Shown: positions 9,099 to 17,527, counted from the first letter of the stretch. The stretch is DNA of 64,000 nt from JASHVB01 sp035523995 (GCA_035523995.1 DATKPQ010000073.1:31432-95431), one strand, 5' to 3'. The notes: generated by a model from the sequence alone, not told the origin. Translations and numbers: made by a program.

Positions 9099-10151
9099 AT
9101 GCAATCGCTTAAATCCACCGCTCTGGAACCCACGCGCGCCGAACTCGCCGGCCTGACCCGCTGGCGTGCCGCGTTGCGTCTGCTGCCGGTCTACGGCCTG
9201 CCGATACTGGCGTTGGCGTTGGCGGTGTTCTTCTCCATCCTGCTGCCGGATACATTCCCCACCGCGCTCAACGTCCGCTCGATCCTCAGCGACAAGGGCA
9301 TCATCGCCTTGCTCTCACTGTCCGCGATGGTGCCGATGATGGCCGGGCGTATCGATCTGACCATCGGTTTCGGCATCGTCATGTGGCATATCATGGCGAT
9401 CGCCTTGCAGGTTTGGTACGGCGTACCCTGGCCACTCGCATGCCTCATCGTCGTGCTGTGCGCCGGTCTCGCCGGGCTGGCAAACGGACTGCTGGTCGAG
9501 ATCGCGCAGATCGACAGTTTCATCGCCACGCTCGGCACGGGCACCGTGCTGTACGCGCTGGCGCTGTGGCTCAGCCGCGGGCAGCAGGTGGTCGGCACGT
9601 TGTCGGACGGATTCATTGATGTGAATGCACTGTCGCCGCTCGGCATCCCGATGCCGGCCGTTTACACGATCATGCTGGGCATCGTGCTGTGGGTCATCGC
9701 CGACCGCCTGCCGCTGGGACGCCGCCTGTATGCGATCGGCGCCAATGAGAAAGCCGCGGCCCTGAACGGCATCTCGGTGCGCGCCCACGTGATCGGCGTG
9801 TTCATCGGCTCCGGCCTGATCACCGGCTTCACCGGCTGCGTGCTGGCCTCCAAGCTGCAGATCGGCCAGGCCAATGTCGGCCTGGACTACCTGCTGCCCG
9901 CGCTGGTCGGCACCTTCCTGGGCACCACCACGATCAAGCCGGGCCGGGTGAACGTGCTGGGCACCATCGTCGGCGTGCTGACCCTCGCCATCGGCATATC
10001 AGGCATCCAGCAGCTCGGCGGCGCCTTCTTTGTCGAGCCCTTGTTCAACGGCGCCACCCTGGTCGTCGCCATCGCGCTCGCCGGCTCTGCACAGCGCCGC
10101 CGGTCGGCAACAGTGGTGAAGGCGCCGGCTCCCCTGCCGCCCATCGGATGA
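9099..10151 (+). CDS. CUT2 sugar ABC transporter permease (RbsC type)
   Basis: A 350-residue inner-membrane protein with about nine to ten helices. It carries the family landmarks GRIDLTIGFGIVM (equivalent to the I-D-L-S-V-G motif), AQIDSFIATLGTGT and the cytoplasmic coupling segment ANEKAAALNGISVRAH. It forms the channel partner of the double ATPase encoded before it and receives substrate from the binding protein encoded 61 bases later. The start follows directly on the family A palindrome, with no obvious strong ribosome-binding site, so translation may be modest or affected by that hairpin. Confidence 0.88.
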   Translation: MQSLKSTALEPTRAELAGLTRWRAALRLLPVYGLPILALALAVFFSILLPDTFPTALNVRSILSDKGIIALLSLSAMVPMMAGRIDLTIGFGIVMWHIMAIALQVWYGVPWPLACLIVVLCAGLAGLANGLLVEIAQIDSFIATLGTGTVLYALALWLSRGQQVVGTLSDGFIDVNALSPLGIPMPAVYTIMLGIVLWVIADRLPLGRRLYAIGANEKAAALNGISVRAHVIGVFIGSGLITGFTGCVLASKLQIGQANVGLDYLLPALVGTFLGTTTIKPGRVNVLGTIVGVLTLAIGISGIQQLGGAFFVEPLFNGATLVVAIALAGSAQRRRSATVVKAPAPLPPIG

Positions 10152-10212
10152 CGCGCTCACGGCAGCGGCGCGACGCAAACAAGCTGCCAGCCATGGGAGA
10201 GGAGACAGCACC

Positions 10213-11334
10213 ATGTCGGGACTTATCCTGCCGCGCCGGACCTTGCTGGCGTCGTCGGCGGCAGCGCTGATCGGCGGCTCCACCGCCAGCGCCGCCGAGA
10301 GCGAGTACCTGACCAAGGCCAGGGCCTATATCGCCAAGGCAACCCAGCCGGGTGCGCCCTGGACCGGCCCGCAGACGGGGCCGAAAGCGCAGCCGAAAAA
10401 GCTGGTGATCTACGCGTCCCAGGACCAGCGCAACGGCGGCGCCCAGGGTGTCGGCGAGGGCGCACAGCAGGCAGCCAAGGCGATCGGCTGGGACTATCGC
10501 ATCCTCGATGGCCATGCGTCGGTGGCGGGGGCCACCGACGCACTGAACGAAGCCATTGCGCTGAAGCCGGATGGCATCATCCTTGGTACCATCGATGCCA
10601 AATCGCAGGCACCCGTGGTCGAGAAAGCCGTCAAATTGGGAATCAAGGTGGTGGGCTGGCACTCCGCCGGTGCGCCCGGCCCGGTGAAGGACCCGCCGGT
10701 CATCGTCAATATCACCACCGATCCCGTGGAAGTGGGGAAACTGGCGGCGTTGTATGCCGTGGTGGATTCGAACGGTGCCTGCAACGCGGTGGTGATCGGC
10801 GACAACCTGTATGCGATCAGCACGGTGAAGACCGACGCGGCGAGCGCCGCGATCAAGGCCTGCCCTGGTTGCAGCGTGCTGGCATTCGAGAACACACCGA
10901 TCGCCGACGCCGCTGCCCGGACGCCCCAACTCACCACGACATTGCTCGAGCGCTTCGGCAAGAAATGGAACTATGGGATCGCGGTGAACGACCTGTGGTT
11001 CGATTTCATGGCGCCGTCGCTGCAGTCCGCGGGCATCGATCCGAAAACCGGCTATCCGCGCCTGATCTCCGCCGGCGACGGCTCGGTATCGGCGTTCCAG
11101 CGGATCCGGCAGCAGCGCTACCAGATAGGAACGGTTGCGGAGCCGCTACATTTGCATGGTTGGATGTGCATCGACGAGTTGAACCGCGCCTTCGCCGGCG
11201 CTCCCCCCAGTTTGTTCGTACCGCCGCCGCATCTGTTTGTTCATTCGAATATCAACCGCGACGGCGGCGAACATAACATTTACGACCCGGAGAACGGCTA
11301 CCAGGAGATCTACAAGAAGATCTGGGGGGTGTGA
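10213..11334 (+). CDS. Periplasmic sugar-binding protein (CUT2 type)
   Basis: A 373-residue exported protein. The leader LPRRTLLASSAAALIG has a twin-arginine-like start and an A-S-A cleavage region. The body follows the periplasmic-binding-protein class I fold used by RbsB-like proteins: KLVIYASQD, then repeated GIILGTIDAKSQAPVV and GIKVVGWHSAGAPGP, a hinge region, and LISAGDGSVSAFQRI near the C-terminus. GGAGAGGAGAC just upstream provides a ribosome-binding site. It captures the sugar for the ATPase/permease pair encoded upstream. Acidic and aromatic positions do not identify the ligand. Confidence 0.87.
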   Translation: MSGLILPRRTLLASSAAALIGGSTASAAESEYLTKARAYIAKATQPGAPWTGPQTGPKAQPKKLVIYASQDQRNGGAQGVGEGAQQAAKAIGWDYRILDGHASVAGATDALNEAIALKPDGIILGTIDAKSQAPVVEKAVKLGIKVVGWHSAGAPGPVKDPPVIVNITTDPVEVGKLAALYAVVDSNGACNAVVIGDNLYAISTVKTDAASAAIKACPGCSVLAFENTPIADAAARTPQLTTTLLERFGKKWNYGIAVNDLWFDFMAPSLQSAGIDPKTGYPRLISAGDGSVSAFQRIRQQRYQIGTVAEPLHLHGWMCIDELNRAFAGAPPSLFVPPPHLFVHSNINRDGGEHNIYDPENGYQEIYKKIWGV

Positions 11335-11548
11335 TCAGGCAACCTCTTCCGCCTGCGGCGGGAGAGGTCAAGGCGCGCAGCGCCGAGGGTGAGGGTGATC
11401 GGGTCGGCATGCGGCCCTCCGAGGCGCTGGTTCCCAAGCGTGTCCAGCGCCAACATCGAGATGATGGAATTGACTCTCCCCGTTATCGCCAATCGAGAGG
11501 CGAGGGGGGACGTGCTACCCGTGATCCGGCGGTTGGTGGCGTGAAGGA
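11335..11548. repeat. Intergenic family B repeat
   Basis: It begins with a hairpin, CCTCTTCCGCC-TGC-GGCGGGAGAGG (about 11343-11367), followed by AAGGCGCGCAGCGCCGAGGG and TGATCGGGTCGG. The same elements recur at 53161-53396 and 59431-59620 (GCGGGAGAGG, CGCGATAGCGCCGAGGG). It lies right after the binding-protein stop and may terminate the operon or stabilise its 3' end. No gene is seen in this stretch. Confidence 0.7.
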
Positions 11549-12050
11549 AGGAAGAAAGGGCTAACGCTGATGAACACAGATGGGCACAGATGAACACAGA
11601 GAGTGCGGGGCGGCGGGAGATCGCGACGCGTACTTCATGGCTCCTCGACAACGCGCTGGATCTCGACGCGCGGCGCGCCGAAGTTGATCATCAAGCAGAG
11701 GTTCTTGCCGGTTGCCCGTAGGTGGTTGATGCGTTGCGCGCGGTCCAGCGCCCGCACGGTTTTCAATTCAATGAGGATCGAGTCCTCGACCAGCAGATCG
11801 GCAAAGTATTGGCCGACCACGGTCCCCTTGTAAGTGACCGTAATCCCGCGCTGCTGCTCCACGGCAAGTCCTGCCGTGCGCAGTTCCAGCGCCAGAGCAT
11901 TTTCACAAACCTTTTCCAGAAATCCCCGGCCCAGCGAGTTCGCCACGGTAAACGCGCAGCCGATGATCCGCTCCGTAATCGCATTCCGCTCCGGCCTATC
12001 CGTGTTCATCTGTGCCCATCTGTGTTCATCAGCGTTAAACCTTTCTTCCT
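11549..12050. mobile_element. Module 1: inverted-repeat-bounded GxxExxY unit
   Basis: The first 49 bases (11549-11597) and the last 49 (12002-12050) are inverted copies with 47 of 49 matches; the core is AACGCTGATGAACACAGATG. Complementarity resumes outward at 11531-11537 and 12051-12057 (GGTTGGT/ACCAACC) after a seven-base insertion on the left. Between the arms lies one gene, and its start codon is inside the right arm. No transposase is present and no target-site duplication is evident. The arrangement suggests a mobile or mobilised cassette, but mobility is inference. Confidence 0.65.
11635..12009 (-). CDS. GxxExxY-family protein (PD-(D/E)XK nuclease-like)
   Basis: A 124-residue protein that closely follows the GxxExxY family (Pfam PDDEXK_3). 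It has helix ITERIIGCAFTVANSLG, the namesake segment GFLEKVCE, AGLAVEQQRGITV, the core strands YFADLLV and SILIELK (Asp and Glu-x-Lys of a PD-(D/E)XK fold), and the C-terminal LCLMINFGAPRVEI. The family tyrosine is cysteine here. The usual loop before the INHLRATG helix is a few residues shorter than I expect. The ATG lies within the right inverted repeat, so the repeat contributes the first residues (MNTD). Biochemical function of the family is not established; nuclease activity is inference from the fold motifs. Confidence 0.85.
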   Translation of the reverse strand: MNTDRPERNAITERIIGCAFTVANSLGRGFLEKVCENALALELRTAGLAVEQQRGITVTYKGTVVGQYFADLLVEDSILIELKTVRALDRAQRINHLRATGKNLCLMINFGAPRVEIQRVVEEP

Positions 12051-12219
12051 ACCAACCTGCCCGCAAAACCTTGCCAAACCGTTGACGCCCCACCCCCACG
12101 AGGCGCGCGGCCGAAGAAAGGGAAACGCAGATGAACACAGAAGCGCACAGATGAACACGGATCGCGCGCGGCCGGCATGGCATTGCCGGACCACCCCAGA
12201 CAACCGTTTAATCCTGGGG

Positions 12220-12246
12220 AGGGCAACTATATACTTGACGCACTCC
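12220..12246. repeat. Inner inverted repeat of module 2, left copy
   Basis: Twenty-seven bases beginning AGGGCAACTATATACTTGAC are repeated exactly in inverted orientation at 13063-13089. Perfect conservation, next to diverged sequence on the outer side, marks these as functional or recently duplicated ends of the low-GC core. Confidence 0.9.
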
Positions 12247-12284
12247 CCGGCGGCCGTATGGCGACGGTATGTTGACGCCATCTC

Positions 12285-13052
12285 CTACACCTCAGTCGCA
12301 ATATCTGATCTATAGATCACGGGAACCACTGCCTGTAGTAGCGGGTTTCTCGCCTGAGCGTTCCAAGTGAATCCCTTTTGAGGATATAGCGTCAGATCGA
12401 ATATTCGCTCCCATGTTTTGCGGCATTCGTTCTCATCGAAAAACCACGGCTTCGCCTTGGGTAAGTCTGTTTCTGTCTCGGTTGCTTCATGCCCAACAGG
12501 TTCAATGTATGGAGAATCCTGATAGCATACCCATTGTTCGGGCCATTTGCCACCACAGTCCTTATCCAAGTGATGCATTACACCTAATAAACACAACCAG
12601 CCTTCATAAAAGCAAACGAGCATTCTGCGTTGCGGGATTTCCATACGCAGGAGGCCATCATTTGGACGATTCGTCAGCTTGCTATTCGGACGATTCAACA
12701 ATCTCCATACGGGTCACTCCTGATGATAGTCCAAGAGACTTGTGCTCATCATCTCACGCAACCATTCATATGCCAATCTCTTTCCCGGAGCTGCATTAGG
12801 GAAGGCGTAGGATGGATTGCCCGTCAGTTGTCCTGAACGATTTAGATGTTCGACCGCCGCTTCGTGTTGTAGAGTCCATAGGACGATCGGTGCATCGCCA
12901 GGACAGTCGATGAATGCCTCAATGTCATGTCGGGAGATGATCTCAGGAAATTCAAAAGGGGCCATCGGTATAACCAATCCGATCATCACGCATTGGGCTG
13001 GATTTAGAACGATGACGCCATATATAGCGCGAAACCTTGCCTTGTGCCACAC
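12285..13052 (-). pseudogene. DUF3841-like gene interrupted by an in-frame TGA
   Basis: One reading frame runs from 13052 to 12285 and is broken only by a TGA at 12714-12716. Before the stop it has the DUF3841 opening (IVLWTLQHEAAVEHLNRSG, then AYEWLREMM). After it come PVWRLLNR, RMEIPQRRMLV, KTWERIFDL and a C-terminal LLQAVVPVI, matching the family order. A single C-to-T change (CGA to TGA) would explain the break. The nominal start is GTG 13052; an internal ATG near residue 22 is also possible. The DUF3841 function is unknown; the family is often seen among accessory genes. Base composition is lower in GC than all flanking genes, suggesting foreign origin. Confidence 0.7.
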
Positions 13053-13062
13053 GATATTGTCA

Positions 13063-13089
13063 GGAGTGCGTCAAGTATATAGTTGCCCT
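13063..13089. repeat. Inner inverted repeat of module 2, right copy
   Basis: Exact inverted copy of 12220-12246 (reads GGAGTGCGTCAAGTATATAG onward). It lies just upstream of the broken DUF3841 gene, so it may have contained that gene's promoter; TTGAC-like and TATATA-like strings occur on the minus strand, but the spacing was not convincing enough for a call. Confidence 0.9.
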
Positions 13090-13172
13090 GGCGAGCCGCG
13101 GCGCTCCACTGGTCCTCGCACCATCCGTGTTTATCTGTGCGCATCTGTGTTCATCTGCGTTTCCTCTTTCTT

Positions 13173-13573
13173 TTGGACGGCACTGGCAATGGACCTCGGG
13201 CTCGTCTCGGTTCTGTTGCCACGCCACGGCGTTCATTGCCCACAAAATCGACGAAGGCACTGGCCTACAAAGCCCATGCGCCAGTGACCGACGCTATCAA
13301 CCGCGAATTCCGGCAGCAAAACCCCATGCACCTTTACGCAGCCGGCGCGGTCTCAAGCGAATCTCGGTTCTCCACCCCCAATCGCCTACCGAGACTCCAT
13401 CTCCCCTTTTGACCAAATGAGACGCCAGTGGGAATCCCGCCTATCCCAACCAGCAAACCACCCCGAACCCGCCGCCTGCTTGTTGCACCTCCCGCCATAC
13501 CGGCTAGACACCCTTCCGGCCGCCCCGCGCCCTCCAACCGCCGAGGCCCAGCCGCATACCAGGAGGCAACCGT
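13173..13573. other. Intergenic stretch upstream of purA
   Basis: About 400 bases between the second repeat module and purA. I see no gene, no family A or B palindrome and no confident promoter. The last bases before purA carry the ribosome-binding site AGGAGG (13561-13566). Confidence 0.5.
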
Positions 13574-14863
13574 ATGCCGAACGTTACCGTGATCGGCGCC
13601 CAGTGGGGCGATGAGGGCAAGGGCAAGGTCGTGGACTGGCTCGCCAGCCGCGCCGACATCGTCGTGCGCTTCCAGGGCGGCCACAACGCCGGCCACACGC
13701 TGGTGGTCGGCAACCAGACCTACAAGCTGTCCTTGCTCCCCTCCGGCCTGGTCCGCGGCAAGCTCGGCATCATCGGCAACGGCGTGGTGGTGGACCCCGA
13801 GGCGCTGCTGGCCGAGATCGACAAGGTCCGCGCCCAGGGCCTCTCCGTCACCCCCGACACCCTGCGCATCGCCGAGAACGTCCCGCTGATCCTGCCGCTC
13901 CACCCCGCGATCGACCGCGCCCGCGAGGCCGCAAGAGGCGCCCGCCAGATCGGCACCACCGGCCGCGGCATCGGCCCCGCCTACGAGGACAAGGTCGCCC
14001 GCCGCGCCATCCGCCTCGCCGACCTGGCCGAGCCCGAAACGGTCGCCGCCAAGCTGGACGAACTGCTGCTGCACCACAACACGCTGCTGGCCGGCCTCGG
14101 CGCCCCCACCTTCCAGAAGCAGGACCTGCTGGACCGCCTGATGGCGCTCGCCCCCCGCCTGCTGCCTTTCGCAGAGCCCGTCTGGCAGCGCCTCGACGAA
14201 GCCCGCCGCGCCGGCCGCCGCATCCTGTTCGAGGGCGCCCAGGCCGTGATGCTGGACGTGGACCACGGCACCTACCCCTACGTCACCTCATCCAACACCG
14301 TGGCGGCAACCGCCGCGGCCGGGTCCGGCATGGCGCCCGCCTCGGTGGGGTTCGTGCTGGGCATCGCCAAGTCCTACTCCACCCGCGTCGGCTCCGGCCC
14401 GTTCCCCACCGAACTCAACGACGAGACCGGCCAGTTGCTCGGCGACCGAGGCGCGGAGTTCGGCACCGTCACCGGCCGCCGCCGCCGCTGCGGCTGGTTC
14501 GATTCGGTTCTGGTGCGCCAGGCGGTGAAGGTTGGCGGCATCCAGGGCCTGGCGCTGACCAAGCTCGACGTGTTGGACAGCCTGCCGGAACTCAAGATTT
14601 GCACCAGTTATCGGATTCGCGGGGAAGTACTGCGCCACCTGCCCGCGGCCGCCGGCGCACAGGCCGCGGCGGAACCGGAGTACGAAACGCTGGAAGGCTG
14701 GAAGGAGTCCACCCGTGGCGCCCGCTCGGTCGCCGACCTGCCCGCCCAGGCCGTGAAATACGTCCGCCGCATCGAGGAACTGGTGGAAGCCCCGGTCACC
14801 CTGCTCTCCACCAGCCCGGAACGCGACGATACGATCCTGATGAAGGACCCGTTCGAAGGATAG
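13574..14863 (+). CDS. purA: Adenylosuccinate synthetase
   Basis: A 429-residue cytoplasmic enzyme that joins IMP and aspartate using GTP, the first committed step of AMP synthesis. The N-terminus has the phosphate-binding loop GAQWGDEGKGK with the catalytic Asp13 equivalent, then FQGGHNAGHT with the catalytic His. Further landmarks are RQIGTTGRGIGPAYEDK, FEGAQAVMLDVDHGTYP, VGSGPFPTEL, GRRRRCGWFD and the C-terminal GTP/base-binding region (LLSTSPERDDTI). Length is normal for the family (about 430). The ATG at 13574 follows AGGAGGCAACCGT. It appears monocistronic, convergent with the RraA-like gene. Confidence 0.97.
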   Translation: MPNVTVIGAQWGDEGKGKVVDWLASRADIVVRFQGGHNAGHTLVVGNQTYKLSLLPSGLVRGKLGIIGNGVVVDPEALLAEIDKVRAQGLSVTPDTLRIAENVPLILPLHPAIDRAREAARGARQIGTTGRGIGPAYEDKVARRAIRLADLAEPETVAAKLDELLLHHNTLLAGLGAPTFQKQDLLDRLMALAPRLLPFAEPVWQRLDEARRAGRRILFEGAQAVMLDVDHGTYPYVTSSNTVAATAAAGSGMAPASVGFVLGIAKSYSTRVGSGPFPTELNDETGQLLGDRGAEFGTVTGRRRRCGWFDSVLVRQAVKVGGIQGLALTKLDVLDSLPELKICTSYRIRGEVLRHLPAAAGAQAAAEPEYETLEGWKESTRGARSVADLPAQAVKYVRRIEELVEAPVTLLSTSPERDDTILMKDPFEG

Positions 14864-14879
14864 TGTGCCGGAATGATCT

Positions 14880-15587
14880 CTAACGCTGCTGCTTCGCCCA
14901 CGTTTCGTAACGTGCCTTGTTCTCGGCATTCGGCGGATACAGGCCGGGCAGCGACGCCCCCTTGCCGACCTCCGTCATGATCCATTCCTCCATCCGCTCC
15001 TGGTCCACCGCAGCAGCGACAACGTCACCAAGCAGCTTCTGCGGGATCACCACCGCGCCGTCGTCATCCGCCACGATGACATCATCGGGAAACACAGCGA
15101 CGCCGCCGCAGCCGATCGGTTCCTGCCAGTTCACGAAGGTCAGTCCCGCGACGGAAGCAGGTGCCGCCCACCCCTGGCACCACACCGGCAGCCCGGTGCC
15201 CAGCACACCGGCCACGTCGCGCACCACGCCGTCGGTGACTATCGCCGCGACGCCGCGCTTCGCCATGCGCGCGCACAGGATGTCGCCGAACACGCCGGCA
15301 TCGGTGACACCCATCGCATCGATCACGGTGATGACGCCGGGCGGCATGTCCTCGATCGCGGCGCGGGTGGAGCGCGGCGAGGCCCAGGATTCCGGCGTCG
15401 CCAGATCCTCCCGCGCCGGCACGAAGCGCATGGTGAAGGCGCGCCCGATCGACCGCGGCAGCCCTGCCCGCAGCGGCTTCGGCCCGCGCATCCACACATT
15501 GCGCAGCCCCTTCTTCAGCAGCACCGTGGTGATGGTGCCGGTGGAGACGGTCTTCAGCGCGGCGGCAATCTGCGGATCAAGGTCCAT
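14880..15587 (-). CDS. RraA-family protein (aldolase/dimethylmenaquinone-type)
   Basis: A 235-residue protein with the RraA fold landmarks: a central GVFGDILCARMAKRGVAAIV strand-helix, IVTDGVVRDVAGV (Arg and Asp of the metal/substrate site) and DDVIVADDDGAVVIP. The family includes 4-hydroxy-4-methyl-2-oxoglutarate/oxaloacetate aldolases and the RNase E inhibitor RraA. The extra N- and C-terminal lengths and the GTITTVLLKKG start fit the enzymatic branch better than the E. coli regulator. An MFS transporter gene lies 36 bases upstream on the same strand, consistent with a small catabolic unit for a hydroxy-oxo acid. The substrate assignment is inference. Confidence 0.8.
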   Translation of the reverse strand: MDLDPQIAAALKTVSTGTITTVLLKKGLRNVWMRGPKPLRAGLPRSIGRAFTMRFVPAREDLATPESWASPRSTRAAIEDMPPGVITVIDAMGVTDAGVFGDILCARMAKRGVAAIVTDGVVRDVAGVLGTGLPVWCQGWAAPASVAGLTFVNWQEPIGCGGVAVFPDDVIVADDDGAVVIPQKLLGDVVAAAVDQERMEEWIMTEVGKGASLPGLYPPNAENKARYETWAKQQR

Positions 15588-15623
15588 GGCATGCTCTCCA
15601 AGGGGGGCGACAGGGCGCTTGCT

Positions 15624-16826
15624 CTAACGCCGAGGCCCCGCCAACACCAGCGCCGAGCCGCTCAGTTGCAGTGCCATGCACAGGACCATCACCGCGGCAT
15701 AGCCACCGCTGGCATCGCGTACCACGCCCAGCAGCGCCGGTGCGAGAGCGAACGTGAACTGGGCGACGGCGGTGGACAGGCCCATCACCAAACCGAAGGC
15801 ACGGGTGGGGAACTCGCGTTGGATGATCAGCGCCGGGATGGTGATGACGTTGCCGACCGAAAGCCCGAACAAGAAGCAGCCGGCGTAGAGTGCCTCGGGC
15901 CGGTGGGGCAGGGCGGTCATCAGCAGAACCCCGAGCGCCTGGCTGGCAAAACTCGCGGCGGCGGTGCGGCGCTGATGCAGGCGGTCAATGGCACCGGCAA
16001 GCACCAACCGGCCGGCCACGGCGGCGACCGAGGTCAGTGCCAGCGCCGTCGCGGCCCCGGAAGCACCGAGATGCGGCATCAGGAACGTCACCAGGTGCAC
16101 GATCAGTCCCACCTGCGCTGCCAAGGCCAGCGCGAACGGCAAGGCGATGGACCAGAAGCGCCAGGTGCGCATCACGTCCTTCGCACGCATGTCGGCACGC
16201 GCCGCTTCAGGCCCGACGCCGGCGTCGGGCGTGGGAATGCCGATGCCGATCAGCGGCAGCACGATCGCCAGTCCGGCCACCGCCACGACAGGAACCGCAT
16301 CGCCGACCCCAAGGCGCTGGCTGAGCAAGACCAGCAACGGGCCAACCGTAAAGCCCGCGGTGCTGGCGCCATTCAGCGCCAGCGTGATCGCCAGCCCGCG
16401 CTGGCGCTGGAAATACAACGCCAGGGTCGTGGCGATTGCGGTAGACGTGCAGCCGGCCCAGCCGCCCGCCATCAGCGCGGCCCCGGCGAACATCTGCCAC
16501 GGTTGTTGGCTACGGCAGAACATAGTGGCGCCGAGGCCGAGCAATGCCGTTCCCGCCGCCAGCAGGCGCCCGGGTCCGAGCCGGCGCAACGCCACGTGCA
16601 CGCGCATCAGGCACAGCGCGCCCAGCAGGTAATAGACCGTGATGGCGGACGCGATCAGTGCCCCGGACCAGCCGCGCTGCCGATGCAGTTCCGCCAGGTA
16701 CACCGACGTGCCGCTGAATCCGAAGCCCCAGCCGAACACCGCGGTGACAAAGCACGCGACAACGGCTGGCCAGAAGCGGCGCAACTCGCTTGCCGCGCGC
16801 CCGGGCAACGAGATCGCATTGCTCAT
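15624..16826 (-). CDS. MFS transporter
   Basis: A 400-residue inner-membrane protein with about twelve hydrophobic segments in two halves, opening with VVACFVTAVFGWGFGFSG and with a cytoplasmic mid-loop around residues 185-205 (TPDAGVGPEAARADMRAKD). The arrangement resembles the monocarboxylate/oxalate-formate branch of MFS. The ATG at 16826 overlaps the stop of the upstream acetyltransferase gene (four-base overlap), so translation is coupled; codons further upstream belong to that gene. With the RraA-like aldolase next to it, it may import a carboxylic acid. Confidence 0.8.
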   Translation of the reverse strand: MSNAISLPGRAASELRRFWPAVVACFVTAVFGWGFGFSGTSVYLAELHRQRGWSGALIASAITVYYLLGALCLMRVHVALRRLGPGRLLAAGTALLGLGATMFCRSQQPWQMFAGAALMAGGWAGCTSTAIATTLALYFQRQRGLAITLALNGASTAGFTVGPLLVLLSQRLGVGDAVPVVAVAGLAIVLPLIGIGIPTPDAGVGPEAARADMRAKDVMRTWRFWSIALPFALALAAQVGLIVHLVTFLMPHLGASGAATALALTSVAAVAGRLVLAGAIDRLHQRRTAAASFASQALGVLLMTALPHRPEALYAGCFLFGLSVGNVITIPALIIQREFPTRAFGLVMGLSTAVAQFTFALAPALLGVVRDASGGYAAVMVLCMALQLSGSALVLAGPRR

Positions 16827-17344
16827 GGCGTGGGCCTTTCCATGATATTGAATACGAAACGCTGCACACCAATTGCGTAGCTGTCTTCGTCGGACGTGAC
16901 GAAGCGGTGTCGGGCGTAAAAGCGAATGGCACGATCGTTCTCGCGCAGCACGTCGAGCCACAGCAAAGGCGCCTGCGCTGCGGCTTGCTCCACGACGGGA
17001 CGCAGCAGGTCTTCGCCAAGACCCTGGCCAAGGAATTCGCGCAGGACGTAGATTTTTTGCAGTTGCGCCGCTTGCTGCTGCGGCTTGCCGGGCGGCGGCG
17101 AGGGATATTTCAACTTGGCATAGCCGATGGGCAGCCGGCGCAGAAATGCCAGCCAGTAAGCGTTCTGCGGCTTGTCCAGGCTGCGTTCGATCTTCGCGAC
17201 ATCGAATGTTGCATCGAGGTAGGCGCGCAGATCGTCCTGGTGGTCCCGGAACAGATGTCCGAACGTCTCGGCGAACGTGATGCGTCCGAGCAATGCAACG
17301 GTCGCGGCGTCAGCTTGATTGGCGCGTCGATTGGCGGCGGCCAT
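16823..17344 (-). CDS. GNAT family N-acetyltransferase
   Basis: A 173-residue cytoplasmic enzyme. The acetyl-CoA site is visible as QLQKIYVLREFLGQGLGEDLL (motif A, with the R/Q-x-x-G-x-G/A loop), followed by LLWLDVLRENDRAIRFYARHRF (motif B with the usual Y-x-x-x-G/H-F). The early segment ETFGHLFRDHQDDLRAYLD is typical of the spermidine-acetyltransferase-like subgroup. The ATG at 17344 gives a normal length; 15 extra upstream codons are possible but proline/cysteine-rich and unlikely. The gene is divergent from the LysR-type regulator at 17528, which could control it and the transporter downstream. Confidence 0.85.
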   Translation of the reverse strand: MAAANRRANQADAATVALLGRITFAETFGHLFRDHQDDLRAYLDATFDVAKIERSLDKPQNAYWLAFLRRLPIGYAKLKYPSPPPGKPQQQAAQLQKIYVLREFLGQGLGEDLLRPVVEQAAAQAPLLWLDVLRENDRAIRFYARHRFVTSDEDSYAIGVQRFVFNIMERPTP

Positions 17345-17527
17345 GGGAAGACTCCTGCATGGATCATGTTCATGCCGCGGCGGCGGCATTGGCCGCCATC
17401 CGCCGCTTGCGCTGCTCCGCCGGCCACGACAGATACAGCGTGTGGCTGCCGCAATCTCGGGATCGCGCCTTGCGCGGACAAACCAGTTCTCCTTGCCATT
17501 CGGTTCAGCTCACCTAATCTGAACGGC

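Larger units (their letters stand above)
12113..13172. mobile_element. Module 2: inverted-repeat-bounded DUF3841 unit
   Basis: The outer arms 12114-12162 and 13123-13172 are inverted copies of the same repeat family as module 1 (AACGCAGATGAACACAGA), with one indel and two mismatches. A second, perfect 27-base inverted pair lies inside (12220-12246 and 13063-13089). The sequence between outer and inner arms has diverged. The 816-base core has visibly lower GC than its surroundings and holds one broken gene. There is no transposase. It directly adjoins module 1 (62 bases apart), so the two form a composite island. Confidence 0.6.

Noticed and set aside
11549..13172. Classical insertion sequence
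   Set aside because: Inverted repeats are present, but no transposase gene or clear target-site duplication was found, so I describe it as repeat-bounded modules instead.
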